DNA of 64,000 bases, from positions 1 to 64,000 of the forward strand of contig JAYRFB010000201.1 in assembly GCA_041908585.1 (NCBI GenBank), in the 5' to 3' direction. Under the pieces are notes generated by a model. That model did not search any database. It was not told the origin of the DNA and saw nothing but the letters and a program-made list of their open reading frames with translations. The DNA comes from CAINDZ01 sp041908585. Its GTDB lineage: Bacteria; Krumholzibacteriota; Krumholzibacteriia; LZORAL124-64-63. This document shows positions 8,001 through 16,213 of the stretch, in pieces. The position numbers and the translations under genes are program-made. Numbering within the stretch: the stretch's first letter is position 1; each line of letters opens with the position of its first letter.

Positions 8001-8882
8001 TCAGCCGTCGCGCGTGAAGACGCCCAGGAAGACGCGCAGCCGGCCGTCCGCCAGGTTCGCGCGCAGGTTGCGCGACATCAACGCGGCGTCCGGGCCCAGC
8101 AGCAGGCGGACGCTGACCGCGGCGGCAGGGTCGGCAGCCGCCGCCAGCCTCCGCTGGTCCGCCACCGCCTGGTCCAGCCAGGCGATCGTCGTCGCGGTGG
8201 CGTCGATCCACGCGCGCGCGCGCAGCCCAGCCGCTTCCAGCGCGGCCAGCCATGCGTCGGGCGCGACGAGGTGGCTCGTGCCCGCGCCGCGCGCCCACGG
8301 CACCGGATACAGAACCTCATCGACGGGCCCGGTGAAGGTCTCGAAGCAGGCGTAGCGTCCGCCCGGTCGCAGGTGCCGCGCCACGGCCGCCGCCCAGGCC
8401 GCCTTGTCGGGCACGTTCATCTGCGCCTGCTGGGACCAGGCCAGGTCGAACCGCGGTCCGGTCAGGTCCAGCGCGGTGGCGTCGGCCTCGACGAACACGA
8501 CGTCGGCAGTGTCCGCCGTGCGCGCGGCCAGCGCCCGCGCGGTCCGGCAGTACTCGCCGACGGCGTCGACGCCGGTCACCCCCCCGGACGCTCCCACCAA
8601 CCGGCGCAACCTGGGGGCCGGCCCGCCGATCCCGCAGCCGAGGTCCAGCACGCGCTCGCCGGGCAGCGGCCGCGCCAGGCGCGCCAGTTCTTCGGTGGCC
8701 GCGCGGCCGCCGGGATGGAACTCGTCGACGCGCGCCAGCAGGTCCGCCGCGGCTGCTGCGCTGTCGGCCGCCGTTTCGGCGCCTGACGCGCCGCCGCCCG
8801 CCGCCGCCAGCGCCCGCTCGATGGCCTCCAGCAACCCCGGCTGCCCGTAGTGCTCCGCAAGGTCCGGCCGCGCCCCGGTCAC
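8001..8882 (-). CDS. SAM-dependent class I methyltransferase
   Basis: The 293-residue protein has a class I Rossmann methyltransferase core: motif I VLDLGCGIGGPAPRL (about residues 80-95), an acidic end of strand 2 (GVDAVGEYC), the DATAL motif and an LRPGGRYACFE post-motif. The region around FDLAWSQQAQMNV resembles sarcosine/glycine- and sterol-type small-molecule methyltransferases. It starts at a GTG four bases after the stop of the DinB-like gene upstream, so the two form a tight operon. No SD is obvious, consistent with coupled translation. The substrate is unknown; a small metabolite is more likely than nucleic acid or protein. Confidence 0.85.
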   Translation of the reverse strand: MTGARPDLAEHYGQPGLLEAIERALAAAGGGASGAETAADSAAAAADLLARVDEFHPGGRAATEELARLARPLPGERVLDLGCGIGGPAPRLRRLVGASGGVTGVDAVGEYCRTARALAARTADTADVVFVEADATALDLTGPRFDLAWSQQAQMNVPDKAAWAAAVARHLRPGGRYACFETFTGPVDEVLYPVPWARGAGTSHLVAPDAWLAALEAAGLRARAWIDATATTIAWLDQAVADQRRLAAAADPAAAVSVRLLLGPDAALMSRNLRANLADGRLRVFLGVFTRDG

Positions 8883-8886
8883 GCCG

Positions 8887-9399
8887 TCACCACTGCCCGG
8901 CGTAGCCTGTGCCGAACGGCGCCGCCTGTTCCTGCAGCCGCCGCCAATGCCACTGGGCGATCTGCCGCTGGTGCAGCACGTCGTGCGCGCACCACGAGGC
9001 CAGCAGGTCGCCGGCGCGGATGGAGCCGAACTTCGGATGGTGGTAGGTCGCGTCCCAATCCGGATGCGACAGGCCGCGCAGCCAGGCCAGAGACCGGCGC
9101 CTCTCGACGGCGAACGCCTCCATGGTTGCGCCCAGCGCCTGCTCCGCGTAGCCGTGCGCCTGCACCCAGCCGACCGGGTCGATGGCGGGCCAGGCATCGC
9201 CCGCGCGGTGCAGCGTGTAGTCGAGGCGCACGCGGAAGTCCTCGCGCTCCTCGTCCAGCAGGTGGCAGGCGATCTCCACCAGCGACCAGCGGCCGGCCTC
9301 CGGGCGCCAGCCGGCCTCGGCGTCCGCAACGCCGGCGGTCGCGCCGGCCAGCGCGGCGGCGCCCGCCTCGAGCCTCTCGATCAGAACGTTCGCGTCCAT
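8887..9399 (-). CDS. DinB-family protein
   Basis: The 170-residue helical protein has the DinB pattern of three spaced histidines: VEIACHLLDEER near residue 45, then HHPKFG and WCAHDVLHQRQIAQ near 125-150. ATG start with GGAGG six bases upstream. It shares an operon with the methyltransferase immediately downstream, only four bases apart. DinB_2 proteins next to methyltransferases occur widely, but no joint function is established. It is not closely similar to the other DinB protein at 4.2 kb. Confidence 0.78.
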   Translation of the reverse strand: MDANVLIERLEAGAAALAGATAGVADAEAGWRPEAGRWSLVEIACHLLDEEREDFRVRLDYTLHRAGDAWPAIDPVGWVQAHGYAEQALGATMEAFAVERRRSLAWLRGLSHPDWDATYHHPKFGSIRAGDLLASWCAHDVLHQRQIAQWHWRRLQEQAAPFGTGYAGQW

Positions 9400-9431
9400 C
9401 GTCGCCTCCGCCGGCGGGCCCGCCCCGCCGT

Positions 9432-9863
9432 TCAGTCCTCGCCCGCGGGCCGCCCCCGCGCGCGCTTGACCGCCCCTCGCCGCTTCTTGCTGTCCAGCCG
9501 CTTGACGCGCGAGGCGGCCGTGGGCCGCGTCGGCCGGCGCGGGCGCGGCGGCACCAGCGCGCGCCGCACCAGCTCGGCCAGGCGCGCGGCCACCTCCTCG
9601 CGGTTGCGGCGCTGGCTGCGGTGCGTGGCGCAGGCCAGCAGCAGGTCGCCGCCCTCGGTCAGGCGCGAGGCCAGCGCCGCCAGCACGCGCTGGCGCTGCA
9701 CCTCGCCCAGCGCGGTGGAGCCGGCCACGTTCCAGCGCAGCTGCACCCGCGTGTCGGCCGTGTTGACGTGCTGCCCGCCGGGCCCCGAGGCGCGGCTGGC
9801 GGTGAACTCCAGCTCGGCCGCGGGAATGGTCACCCGCGCGTTGATCACCAGGTCTTCCGCCAT
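9432..9863 (-). CDS. arfB: Alternative ribosome-rescue factor ArfB (YaeJ-type peptidyl-tRNA hydrolase)
   Basis: The 143-residue protein contains the release-factor catalytic signature GPGGQHVN (GGQ at residues 29-31) and a basic, Lys/Arg-rich C-terminal tail that in the family enters the empty mRNA channel of stalled ribosomes. The length matches E. coli ArfB (140). The start chosen is the ATG of MAEDLVI; an in-frame ATG eight codons earlier at 9887 is an alternative. The gene lies 30 bases beyond the DinB gene start and on the same strand, so it may share transcription. Role: hydrolysis of peptidyl-tRNA on non-stop ribosomes. Confidence 0.93.
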   Translation of the reverse strand: MAEDLVINARVTIPAAELEFTASRASGPGGQHVNTADTRVQLRWNVAGSTALGEVQRQRVLAALASRLTEGGDLLLACATHRSQRRNREEVAARLAELVRRALVPPRPRRPTRPTAASRVKRLDSKKRRGAVKRARGRPAGED

Positions 9864-10030
9864 CGCCCTGCGCTCCCGCCTCTTCATCGCCGCCCGGCCG
9901 CGCCCCGGGGCGCGCCGTTCACCCCGGCCACTCCGGCCGCTCCCATCGGGCGGTCGGCCGTGCGCCGGCGCACACGCCGGACTATCTTTACCCGGTCCGG
10001 CTCCCAGGCGCCACCCGGAGGTTCGAGGCC

Positions 10031-10378
10031 ATGATCATCCGCAAGCTCGCCGACGTCCCCACGACCCCCGTGGCGATGGACGGCGTCCGCGACATCACCA
10101 AGCAGCTGGTGGTCGGCAGCGCCGATGGCGCCCCGAACTTCTCGTTCCGTGTGTTCACGGTGGCGCCGGGTGGCCATTCGCCCCACCACAGCCACGATGT
10201 CGAGCACGTGAATTACGTCATCAGCGGACAGGGTGCCCTGGTCGATGGCGAAGGGCGGCTCAACCCCTTGGCGCCCGGCGACTTCGCCTTCGTGGCGCCG
10301 GGCGACATCCACCAGTTCCGGAATACCGGCAGCGAGCCGTTCGTGTTCATCTGCGCCGTGCCGAAGGCCTACGAATAG
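10031..10378 (+). CDS. Small cupin-domain protein
   Basis: A single-domain cupin of 115 residues. Motif 1 is GGHSPHHSHDVEHVNYVISG and motif 2 PGDFAFVAPGDIHQFRN, together supplying the usual three histidines and one glutamate for a metal. GGAGG lies upstream of the ATG. Such stand-alone cupins include dioxygenases, isomerases and sugar-binding sensors; which one applies here cannot be said. It is cytoplasmic and probably monocistronic. Confidence 0.85.
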   Translation: MIIRKLADVPTTPVAMDGVRDITKQLVVGSADGAPNFSFRVFTVAPGGHSPHHSHDVEHVNYVISGQGALVDGEGRLNPLAPGDFAFVAPGDIHQFRNTGSEPFVFICAVPKAYE

Positions 10379-10398
10379 AGGCACGACCGGCCGGGCAT

Positions 10399-10412
10399 GT
10401 TATGATTGTAAC
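10399..10412 (+). promoter_or_regulatory. Palindrome with -10-like TATGAT before the ECF sigma gene
   Basis: GTTA-N6-TAAC contains TATGAT (10401-10406), a good -10 match in an otherwise GC-rich stretch. No sigma-70 -35 element stands 17 bases upstream. It may be a promoter or a regulator site for the sigma/anti-sigma pair that follows. Confidence 0.35.
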
Positions 10413-10517
10413 AAGCGCCGGGTGGTCCGGCTGCGGAAATTCCCCGATGCGGGTGCCCACGGAATGAAGCTGACTGGACTTCTTGGGTGGAAACGCGGCC
10501 CGGACCAGGAAGTGGTC

Positions 10518-11264
10518 ATGGAGTCGTCGCGCGGCCTCCTCGAGGCCACGGCGGACGACCTGGAGCTGGAGCAGCGCTGGCTGCAGCTGGCCAGGGTCGA
10601 CACGGACCAGTTCCGACTCTTCTTCGACAAATACCATGACCATGTCTACCGCTACCTCGCGGCCTGCGTCGGGGACGCCGAGGTGGCACAGGACCTGACG
10701 CAGGAGACGTTCCTGTACGCGCTGGATCACCTCGGGCGCTTCAACCTCCAGCGTGGATCGTTCGGGGTCTGGCTGTTCCACATCGCGAGGCGGCGGGTGC
10801 TGCCGCGGCACTACCGGAGGCACCGGAAGGCCTCCGAGGCCGAGTTCCTGCGTCGGCACCAGCCCGGGTCGCTCAGTCCGGACCCGATCGCGCAGCAGGA
10901 CCGCGCGGCGCTGCTGGCGCGGTTGCGGCTGGCGATCCAGGAGCTGTCGCCGCAGCGGCGGGATGCCTACGTGCTGCACGTGCAGTTGGAGTACTCGATC
11001 GCCGACACGGCGCTGCTGATGGGCGTCAAGCCGCAGACGGTCAAGTCGCTGCTGAAGCGGGGCCGTCCGCAGCTGGCGGAGGCGCTGCACCGGGAGCGGG
11101 CGCTGACGCCCGGGGAAAGGCGGATGGTCGACGCCATCGTGGCCGAGGAACGCGGGCTGTCCGCCGCGCCCTTGGCAGCGGTGCACGGGATGGGGACGCC
11201 GGAACGGGACGATCGCCACGGAGCCGGGAAGACTCGCCGGAACGGGGACGACGATGACGATTGA
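10518..11264 (+). CDS. RNA polymerase sigma factor, ECF type
   Basis: The protein has sigma region 2 (FRLFFDKYHDHVYRYLAACV ... DLTQETFLYAL, residues about 30-90) and region 4 (LSPQRRDAYVLH ... SIADTALLMGVKPQTVKS, about 140-190), the minimal ECF layout. The start at 10518 follows AGGA by seven bases; an ATG at 10464 would add 18 residues. The C-terminus is extended by about 50 residues and ends in an acidic run, beyond the normal ECF length. The downstream gene overlaps by 11 bases and encodes a one-helix membrane protein, as sigma/anti-sigma pairs usually do. Its regulon is unknown; the convergent RiPP locus is one candidate. Confidence 0.88.
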   Translation: MESSRGLLEATADDLELEQRWLQLARVDTDQFRLFFDKYHDHVYRYLAACVGDAEVAQDLTQETFLYALDHLGRFNLQRGSFGVWLFHIARRRVLPRHYRRHRKASEAEFLRRHQPGSLSPDPIAQQDRAALLARLRLAIQELSPQRRDAYVLHVQLEYSIADTALLMGVKPQTVKSLLKRGRPQLAEALHRERALTPGERRMVDAIVAEERGLSAAPLAAVHGMGTPERDDRHGAGKTRRNGDDDDD

Positions 11265-12018
11265 CCGCGACAGCCACGACGGCCGGATAGGGCTCGACAG
11301 CCTGAACCGGCTTGTGCGCGAAGCCGCCGGTCCGCTGCCGGACCCGACGGCGGCGCGGCGCGCGATACGCGCCTCGCTCGCGGTGCCGCTCGCGCGGCGG
11401 GAGCGCCGCCTTGCGCGGCAACGCATCGGCGCCACAGTGGCCCTGTCGGTGCTGATGGTGGTCGGACTGGCAGTGCCATTGGGCGGGGACGACTTCGAAG
11501 TTCAGGTCTCGAACTACATGAAGAACGGGCGCCAGATCACGCTCTACAAGCAGGGACTCCGGGGAACGGAGGTCGTGGCCACGCAGCGCCGCGGGGAACC
11601 AGATCTGACCCGCGAAGTGGCCGAGGAACTCCTGATGGCGAAGGACACCACTCCGGCGATCCCCGTCAGCCTGCACGGTTTTCGGTTGGGCAAACTCGAG
11701 CGAATCACCCTCGCCAGCGACTATCGACTCTCCGATGGACGGATTTTCACTTCGAGCAAGACGTTGCCGGACAGGGATGCGTCGACCGCTGGAGCCCTGC
11801 GGGAATGGATGCGCGACGATCGCCTGTCCCCCGGCGAAGTCATGGTGCAGGTCGTGGAGTCAGCATTGGCACGCGCCCCGGACTTCACCACTCCCATGTT
11901 CGAAGGCGGCCTTCTGTGGATCGTCGACGGCTGGCGCGTGAAGCTCCCGGGACGCGAGCCGATCATCTACCTCGAAGGTCGACGCGCCGACGGCGTAAGG
12001 CCACTGGCCGACGACTGA
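11254..12018 (+). CDS. Single-pass membrane protein, candidate anti-sigma factor
   Basis: The 254-residue protein has a cytoplasmic N-terminal segment (1-57), one membrane helix (about 58-77) and a 175-residue extracytoplasmic domain without recognised motifs. It overlaps the ECF sigma gene by 11 bases, so co-translation is very likely. This order and topology are typical of anti-sigma factors, yet the N-terminal part lacks a zinc-binding HxxxCxxC motif and cannot be placed in a known anti-sigma class. The outer domain repeatedly shows polar beta-strand-like stretches and could sense an envelope signal. The anti-sigma role is inferred from context only. Confidence 0.6.
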   Translation: MTIDRDSHDGRIGLDSLNRLVREAAGPLPDPTAARRAIRASLAVPLARRERRLARQRIGATVALSVLMVVGLAVPLGGDDFEVQVSNYMKNGRQITLYKQGLRGTEVVATQRRGEPDLTREVAEELLMAKDTTPAIPVSLHGFRLGKLERITLASDYRLSDGRIFTSSKTLPDRDASTAGALREWMRDDRLSPGEVMVQVVESALARAPDFTTPMFEGGLLWIVDGWRVKLPGREPIIYLEGRRADGVRPLADD

Positions 12019-12055
12019 GCGGCTCAGGCCTGCCGCCGGCCGTGCGCCCGACCGG

Positions 12056-12244
12056 TCAGCCGTTGAGAACCCAGTGCACACCGGTCTGGGTCAGCGACCG
12101 GTTTCCGGCCGGCGCCTCGTCGCCGTCGGCGGGAGCCGGCTCCACGCACGTGCATTCGCAATCGGCCGCCGGCGCCGGCGTGCCGGGTTCGGGCTCCTTG
12201 CCAAGTTCCTGATCCCGGTTCGTGCTCTCGAGCTCCTTGAACAT
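12056..12244 (-). CDS. Candidate RiPP precursor peptide, 62 residues with a CxCxC core
   Basis: The frame runs from an ATG with AAGGA six bases upstream to a TGA. The acidic first half (residues 1-28, rich in Glu and Pro) looks like a leader. A cluster of three cysteines follows at positions 29, 31 and 33 (DCECTCVE), then an Asp/Glu/Pro spacer and the end NRSLTQTGVHWVLNG. The gene lies 35 bases after the radical SAM/SPASM gene on the same strand. Radical SAM maturases of this family install thioether links from cysteine to a neighbouring residue, so the cysteines are the natural substrate site. No other precursor candidate is visible. The peptide matches no family I can name. Confidence 0.65.
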   Translation of the reverse strand: MFKELESTNRDQELGKEPEPGTPAPAADCECTCVEPAPADGDEAPAGNRSLTQTGVHWVLNG

Positions 12245-12279
12245 CGCTGTCCTTTCCGGCGCCGCGACGGGCGCGCTTC

Positions 12280-13791
12280 TCAACCGACGGTGGTCGTCTC
12301 CAGCCAGGCCCTCGTGCGTTCCGGCAGCCGCAACGCGCGCACCACCAGGGCCAGGTTCCGCTCCTCGGCGCGCCGCAGGCGCGCGCACTCCTCCGCCAGA
12401 CCCGCGGCTCCGCCTGCACTGGCGGCCGCGGCCTGCGTCGCGAAGCAGGCGCCGCAGCGCCGAAGCGCCCAGCAGTCGGCGCAACCCGCTGACACGGCCT
12501 GATGGAAACCCTGCTGCAGACGACGCACGCGCCGCGGCTCGAGGCCCGTCGCGAGATCGCCGATCGGCATCGCGTTGCCGGTCCGCTCGCACGGGTGCAG
12601 GGAACCGTCCGGCATCACATGGAGCTTGCGCCGCCCCGGTCGGCAGTTGCCGCCGGGCGTCCACGTCGGGCCCGGGCTCCGGCGCGAGCGGTGATGCCAG
12701 CGGATCAGCACGGGCTCGCAGAGGGCGCGCGCCACGGGCCCTGCGGCGGCGTGGTTCCCGGCGCTCAGCGCCGCCAGGAAGCGCCGCTCCTGCCGCGCGA
12801 ACGGCTCGGCCGGCGCTCCTGCCTGCCCGGCGTCGGCGGCCCAATCCAGCCCGCGCAGGTCGGCCAACCCCACCCGCAATTGCGGCGCACCGGCCAGGCC
12901 GCGCCGCCGGTACGGCGGGAAGGCCGCGAAATATTCGGCCACCGCGTCCAGGTCGACCGGCGGCGCCAGCGTGACGTTGAAGACGAGCCGCGTGGCGGCC
13001 GCCGGGTCGCGCGCCAGCAGGCGGTCCAGCCCGGCCTCGATCGCGGCGTGCGTCGGTCGTCCGGCGGCGTCCACGCGATGCCGGTCGTGCGCGGCGGCGG
13101 GTCCGTCCAGGCTCACCTGCAGGTGCATGCGCTCGGTCGCGACCAGGTCGATGACGCGCTCGTCCAGCAGCACGCCGTTCGTGTCGACGGCGAACCGGAC
13201 GCGCCCGCCCGCCGGATGCGCGCGGACGGCGGCCACCACGGCCGCGACCAGGTCCGGCTCGAGCAGCGCCTCGCCGCCGTAGAAGGAGATCACGGGCGAC
13301 CGCGCGCCGTCGGCGCGGTCGAGGAACCAGCGCGCGGCCCGGACGGCCGTCGCCTCCGGCATCGCCGATGAACCATGCGGCCGGACCCAGTCCAGGTGGC
13401 CGCCGTGCGCGCAGTAGCGGCAGCGCAGGTTGCAGCGCTCGGTCACCGTCAGCACCAGATGCTGCAGGTCGCGGTCGCAGTGGCCGGCTCGCGACCACCG
13501 CAAAGGCGGGGGCACCAGGCGCGGTCGGCCCGCCAGGAAGAGCCCGCGCTCGCGCCGCCCGCGCTCGATCGCCGCGAAGGCGGCGCGGACGGTCGCGGCG
13601 CCGAACCGCGGTGCCAGGTCGGCCAGCAGCGCACGGCGCGGCTCCAGGCCATAGCGAGGCAACACGGCGGCCAGCGGCGGCTCGACCTCGAGCAGGCTGT
13701 TGGCGTGGACGTCGTAGAAGCAGTCGCGGCCATCGACGTTCAGCACGTGGCCGAACGGCGCGCGACGTTTCCCGGCGTTGCCTGTGGACAT
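12280..13791 (-). CDS. Radical SAM/SPASM peptide maturase
   Basis: The 503-residue enzyme has an N-terminal domain (about 13-90; GHVLNVDGRDCFYDVHANSL) resembling the peptide-engaging start of QhpD/CteB-type maturases. The radical SAM domain begins with CNLRCRYC (Cys120, Cys124, Cys127) binding the SAM cluster and has GGEALL downstream. The C-terminal SPASM/twitch region has the cysteines expected for two auxiliary clusters: GGNC, HPCERTGN, then GCADCWALRRCGAC and a last Cys in AEEC. GGAGG stands seven bases before the ATG. The adjacent Cys-rich peptide is the likely substrate. Thioether formation is the family's common chemistry, but other cross-links are possible. Confidence 0.9.
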   Translation of the reverse strand: MSTGNAGKRRAPFGHVLNVDGRDCFYDVHANSLLEVEPPLAAVLPRYGLEPRRALLADLAPRFGAATVRAAFAAIERGRRERGLFLAGRPRLVPPPLRWSRAGHCDRDLQHLVLTVTERCNLRCRYCAHGGHLDWVRPHGSSAMPEATAVRAARWFLDRADGARSPVISFYGGEALLEPDLVAAVVAAVRAHPAGGRVRFAVDTNGVLLDERVIDLVATERMHLQVSLDGPAAAHDRHRVDAAGRPTHAAIEAGLDRLLARDPAAATRLVFNVTLAPPVDLDAVAEYFAAFPPYRRRGLAGAPQLRVGLADLRGLDWAADAGQAGAPAEPFARQERRFLAALSAGNHAAAGPVARALCEPVLIRWHHRSRRSPGPTWTPGGNCRPGRRKLHVMPDGSLHPCERTGNAMPIGDLATGLEPRRVRRLQQGFHQAVSAGCADCWALRRCGACFATQAAAASAGGAAGLAEECARLRRAEERNLALVVRALRLPERTRAWLETTTVG

Positions 13792-14150
13792 GGCCCGCCT
13801 CCGGGCACCCGGGCCCGCGGCCCGACAGGGACCGGTCCGGTGTTGCCGGTGCCATCATGTCCCGGGGCCGTTCCGTCCGGCGGAACGGCGAGCACGAATG
13901 GCCCCGGCGGGCCGCTGCGCCGCTGGGAACACTGGCCACCGAGCCGCTGTTTTCGTTCCTTCAGGGGTGGCCCTGGCTTCGGCCGGCGGGCCTCGCAGCG
14001 GACGCGCATCTTGAGAAATCCCACCGGACTGCGGACAGCCCTGGAACCGGCACGCGCCTTGCGGGCACGCGGTTCGCGGGATGAGTCCACCAACCTCCCG
14101 GCCGGACGCGCATGACGCCCCGGCCCGGCGGATCCTGACGGGGGTCGACC
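13792..14150. other. Divergent intergenic region between the RiPP maturase and prkA
   Basis: This 359-base stretch between divergent genes holds no supported gene. It contains an 8-base inverted repeat (GCCGTTCC, 13867-13874, with its complement at 13882-13889) that could be an operator or a small hairpin. No convincing sigma-70 promoter was seen; both flanking operons must start here. Confidence 0.5.
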
Positions 14151-16211
14151 ATGATCGAGAACCGGAAGAACACGCTGCACAACCACCTGCTGGCCCTCAA
14201 GGGCGGCGAGAGGCGGTTCGAGAACGCCTTCGAGGCGATCAGCCGCATGATCCTCGACGCGCCCATCGAGAAGGTGGTGGTCAACGGCAAGACGACCTAC
14301 GACTTCAAGATCTTCCGGGACGGGAAGAAACACATCGTCGGGATGTATGACGAAATCAACAGTTTCGTCTCATACGTCAAGGATGCGGCCGAGGGCGGGT
14401 CATCGCAGGAGATGGCCTATGTCCTGGTCGGCGAGCCCGGCAACGGCAAGACCTTCTTCGTGGAGTACGTCAGCCGCCTGTACCGGGAGTTCCTGGCCCA
14501 GGAAGCCAACCGCCGCTACAGCTTCCGCTTCACCGGCCTGGACAGAATCGGCACATACGGCCGGATTGCGGCCATCGAGAGCCAGACCTACGAGGACCCC
14601 GCGGTGCTCGCGATGAACCTCCTGGAGACCCCCGGGGAGAGCCGCGACTACCTGGCCCGCAAGGTGGGCTTCAGCGACGAGCAGCTGGACCGGATGTACG
14701 CCAACTACCGCCCCCTGGGCGCCTGCAGCGGCTACATCTGGAGCGACCTGCGCCGCCTGCACGACGGCAGCCTGGTCGAGATGCTCAAGCACGTCGAGAC
14801 CTTCGCGGTGCCGCTGACCGAGAGCCTGGGCACCGTCACCGGCAAGTACCCGGCAAAGGACAAGATCACCAGCAGCGCGGTGGACCTGCTGGGCGAGGAG
14901 TCCATCCAGCGGCTGCTGCACATCACCGACACGAACAACCCCTACCGCTTCGACCTGCGCCGCGGCGCACTGGCGCGCGTGGCCGGCGGAGGCATCCACT
15001 TCTCGGACGAGATGTTCAAGAACAAGAAGGACCTGGTGCAGGTCTATCTGGGCGTCATCCAGAACCGCACCATCGAGATGGACGGCTTCAGGTGGCCGAT
15101 CGACACGCTGATCATCGCCACCAGCAACAACAGCGAGTTCAACCGCTTCCTGGCCGAGAAGGAGGAGGCGCCGATCATCGACCGCTGCCGCGTGTGCTAC
15201 GTGTCGCACAACACAAACTACCGGCTGCAGGGCCAGCTGACCCAGTACGCCATCGGCGGCGAGACCAAGACGACACTGAACCGCGAGGTGCTCCACCAGG
15301 ACCCGAACCTGAACTACGCCGCCTCGGTGGCCGCCATCCTGACGCGCCTGCCGCGCAGCGAGAAGCTGACGCCCATCGAGACGATGAAGCTGGCGGCCGG
15401 CGAGGTGGCCGGCGAGAAGAGCATCAAGGCCCTGGCCGAGGTCATCGACACGCTGAGCCAGGACACCGACATCACGGCGCGCTTCGGCCAGAAGGGCCTG
15501 GGCCAGCGCAACCTGGGCCGCGCCATCCAGCTGATGGTGGAGAGCTCGGAGACGAACGAGGGCGAGTGCATGTTCGCCTACGACGTCTTCAAGGCGATCG
15601 AGCGCGTCATCCTGGACTACGTGCACGACAACAACGACCGCGCGAAGTACCTGGAGGACCTGAAGACCGCCCGCGGCCTGTACCGCGAGCGCATCATGAC
15701 CGAGATGTTCAACGCCTACATGGACGAGCCCCAGGCCATCCGGAAGGACGTGCTGAACTACGTCAACATGATCATCGGCATCGACGCCGAGCACCTGGGC
15801 CCGGACAAGATGTGGAAGTACAAGGACCCGCAGACGGGCGAGCTGCGCGCGCTGAAGGTGGACGAGCGCTTCATCAAGAGCATCGAGGAGCGCCTGTCGC
15901 TGAAGACCGACGAGCAGCGCGAGACGTTCCGCACCTCGATCCGCAAGATCTACGGGCAGAAGATCTCGCTGGACCCGAACTACGACTTCATGGACAACCT
16001 CGAGCTGGTCAAGGCCGTGACCGACGTTCGGCTCAAGAGCGACATCGCCGGGGCGGGCAGCCTGATCGGCGCCCTGGCCAACCGGACCAACGAGGAGAAC
16101 CAGAAGCTCTACGACCGCATGATCGACACCATGCTCGGCAAGCTGGGCTACTGCCGCACCTGTGCGCAGAAGACGATCGAGTACTTCTGCACGCAGGAGG
16201 ACGAGAACTAG
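14151..16211 (+). CDS. prkA: PrkA (YeaG-type) serine protein kinase with AAA domain
   Basis: The 686-residue protein is close in length to E. coli YeaG (644) and B. subtilis PrkA (631). The N-terminal AAA-type ATPase domain (about 1-390) has Walker A GEPGNGKT (94-101) and a TSNNSEFNRF sensor stretch; the C-terminal PrkA kinase domain follows (about 400-670). In E. coli yeaGH and ycgB are linked to sigma-S and nitrogen starvation; the Bacillus protein affects sporulation. This is the first gene of a four-gene operon with yeaH-like, spoVR-like and a second prkA-like gene. ATG follows a GGGGG stretch. It is cytoplasmic. The physiological substrate is unknown. Confidence 0.95.
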   Translation: MIENRKNTLHNHLLALKGGERRFENAFEAISRMILDAPIEKVVVNGKTTYDFKIFRDGKKHIVGMYDEINSFVSYVKDAAEGGSSQEMAYVLVGEPGNGKTFFVEYVSRLYREFLAQEANRRYSFRFTGLDRIGTYGRIAAIESQTYEDPAVLAMNLLETPGESRDYLARKVGFSDEQLDRMYANYRPLGACSGYIWSDLRRLHDGSLVEMLKHVETFAVPLTESLGTVTGKYPAKDKITSSAVDLLGEESIQRLLHITDTNNPYRFDLRRGALARVAGGGIHFSDEMFKNKKDLVQVYLGVIQNRTIEMDGFRWPIDTLIIATSNNSEFNRFLAEKEEAPIIDRCRVCYVSHNTNYRLQGQLTQYAIGGETKTTLNREVLHQDPNLNYAASVAAILTRLPRSEKLTPIETMKLAAGEVAGEKSIKALAEVIDTLSQDTDITARFGQKGLGQRNLGRAIQLMVESSETNEGECMFAYDVFKAIERVILDYVHDNNDRAKYLEDLKTARGLYRERIMTEMFNAYMDEPQAIRKDVLNYVNMIIGIDAEHLGPDKMWKYKDPQTGELRALKVDERFIKSIEERLSLKTDEQRETFRTSIRKIYGQKISLDPNYDFMDNLELVKAVTDVRLKSDIAGAGSLIGALANRTNEENQKLYDRMIDTMLGKLGYCRTCAQKTIEYFCTQEDEN

Positions 16212-16213
16212 GC

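Noticed and set aside
9962..10030. Possible promoter (TATCTT) before the cupin gene
   Set aside because: No -35 element at a suitable distance; evidence is too weak to list.
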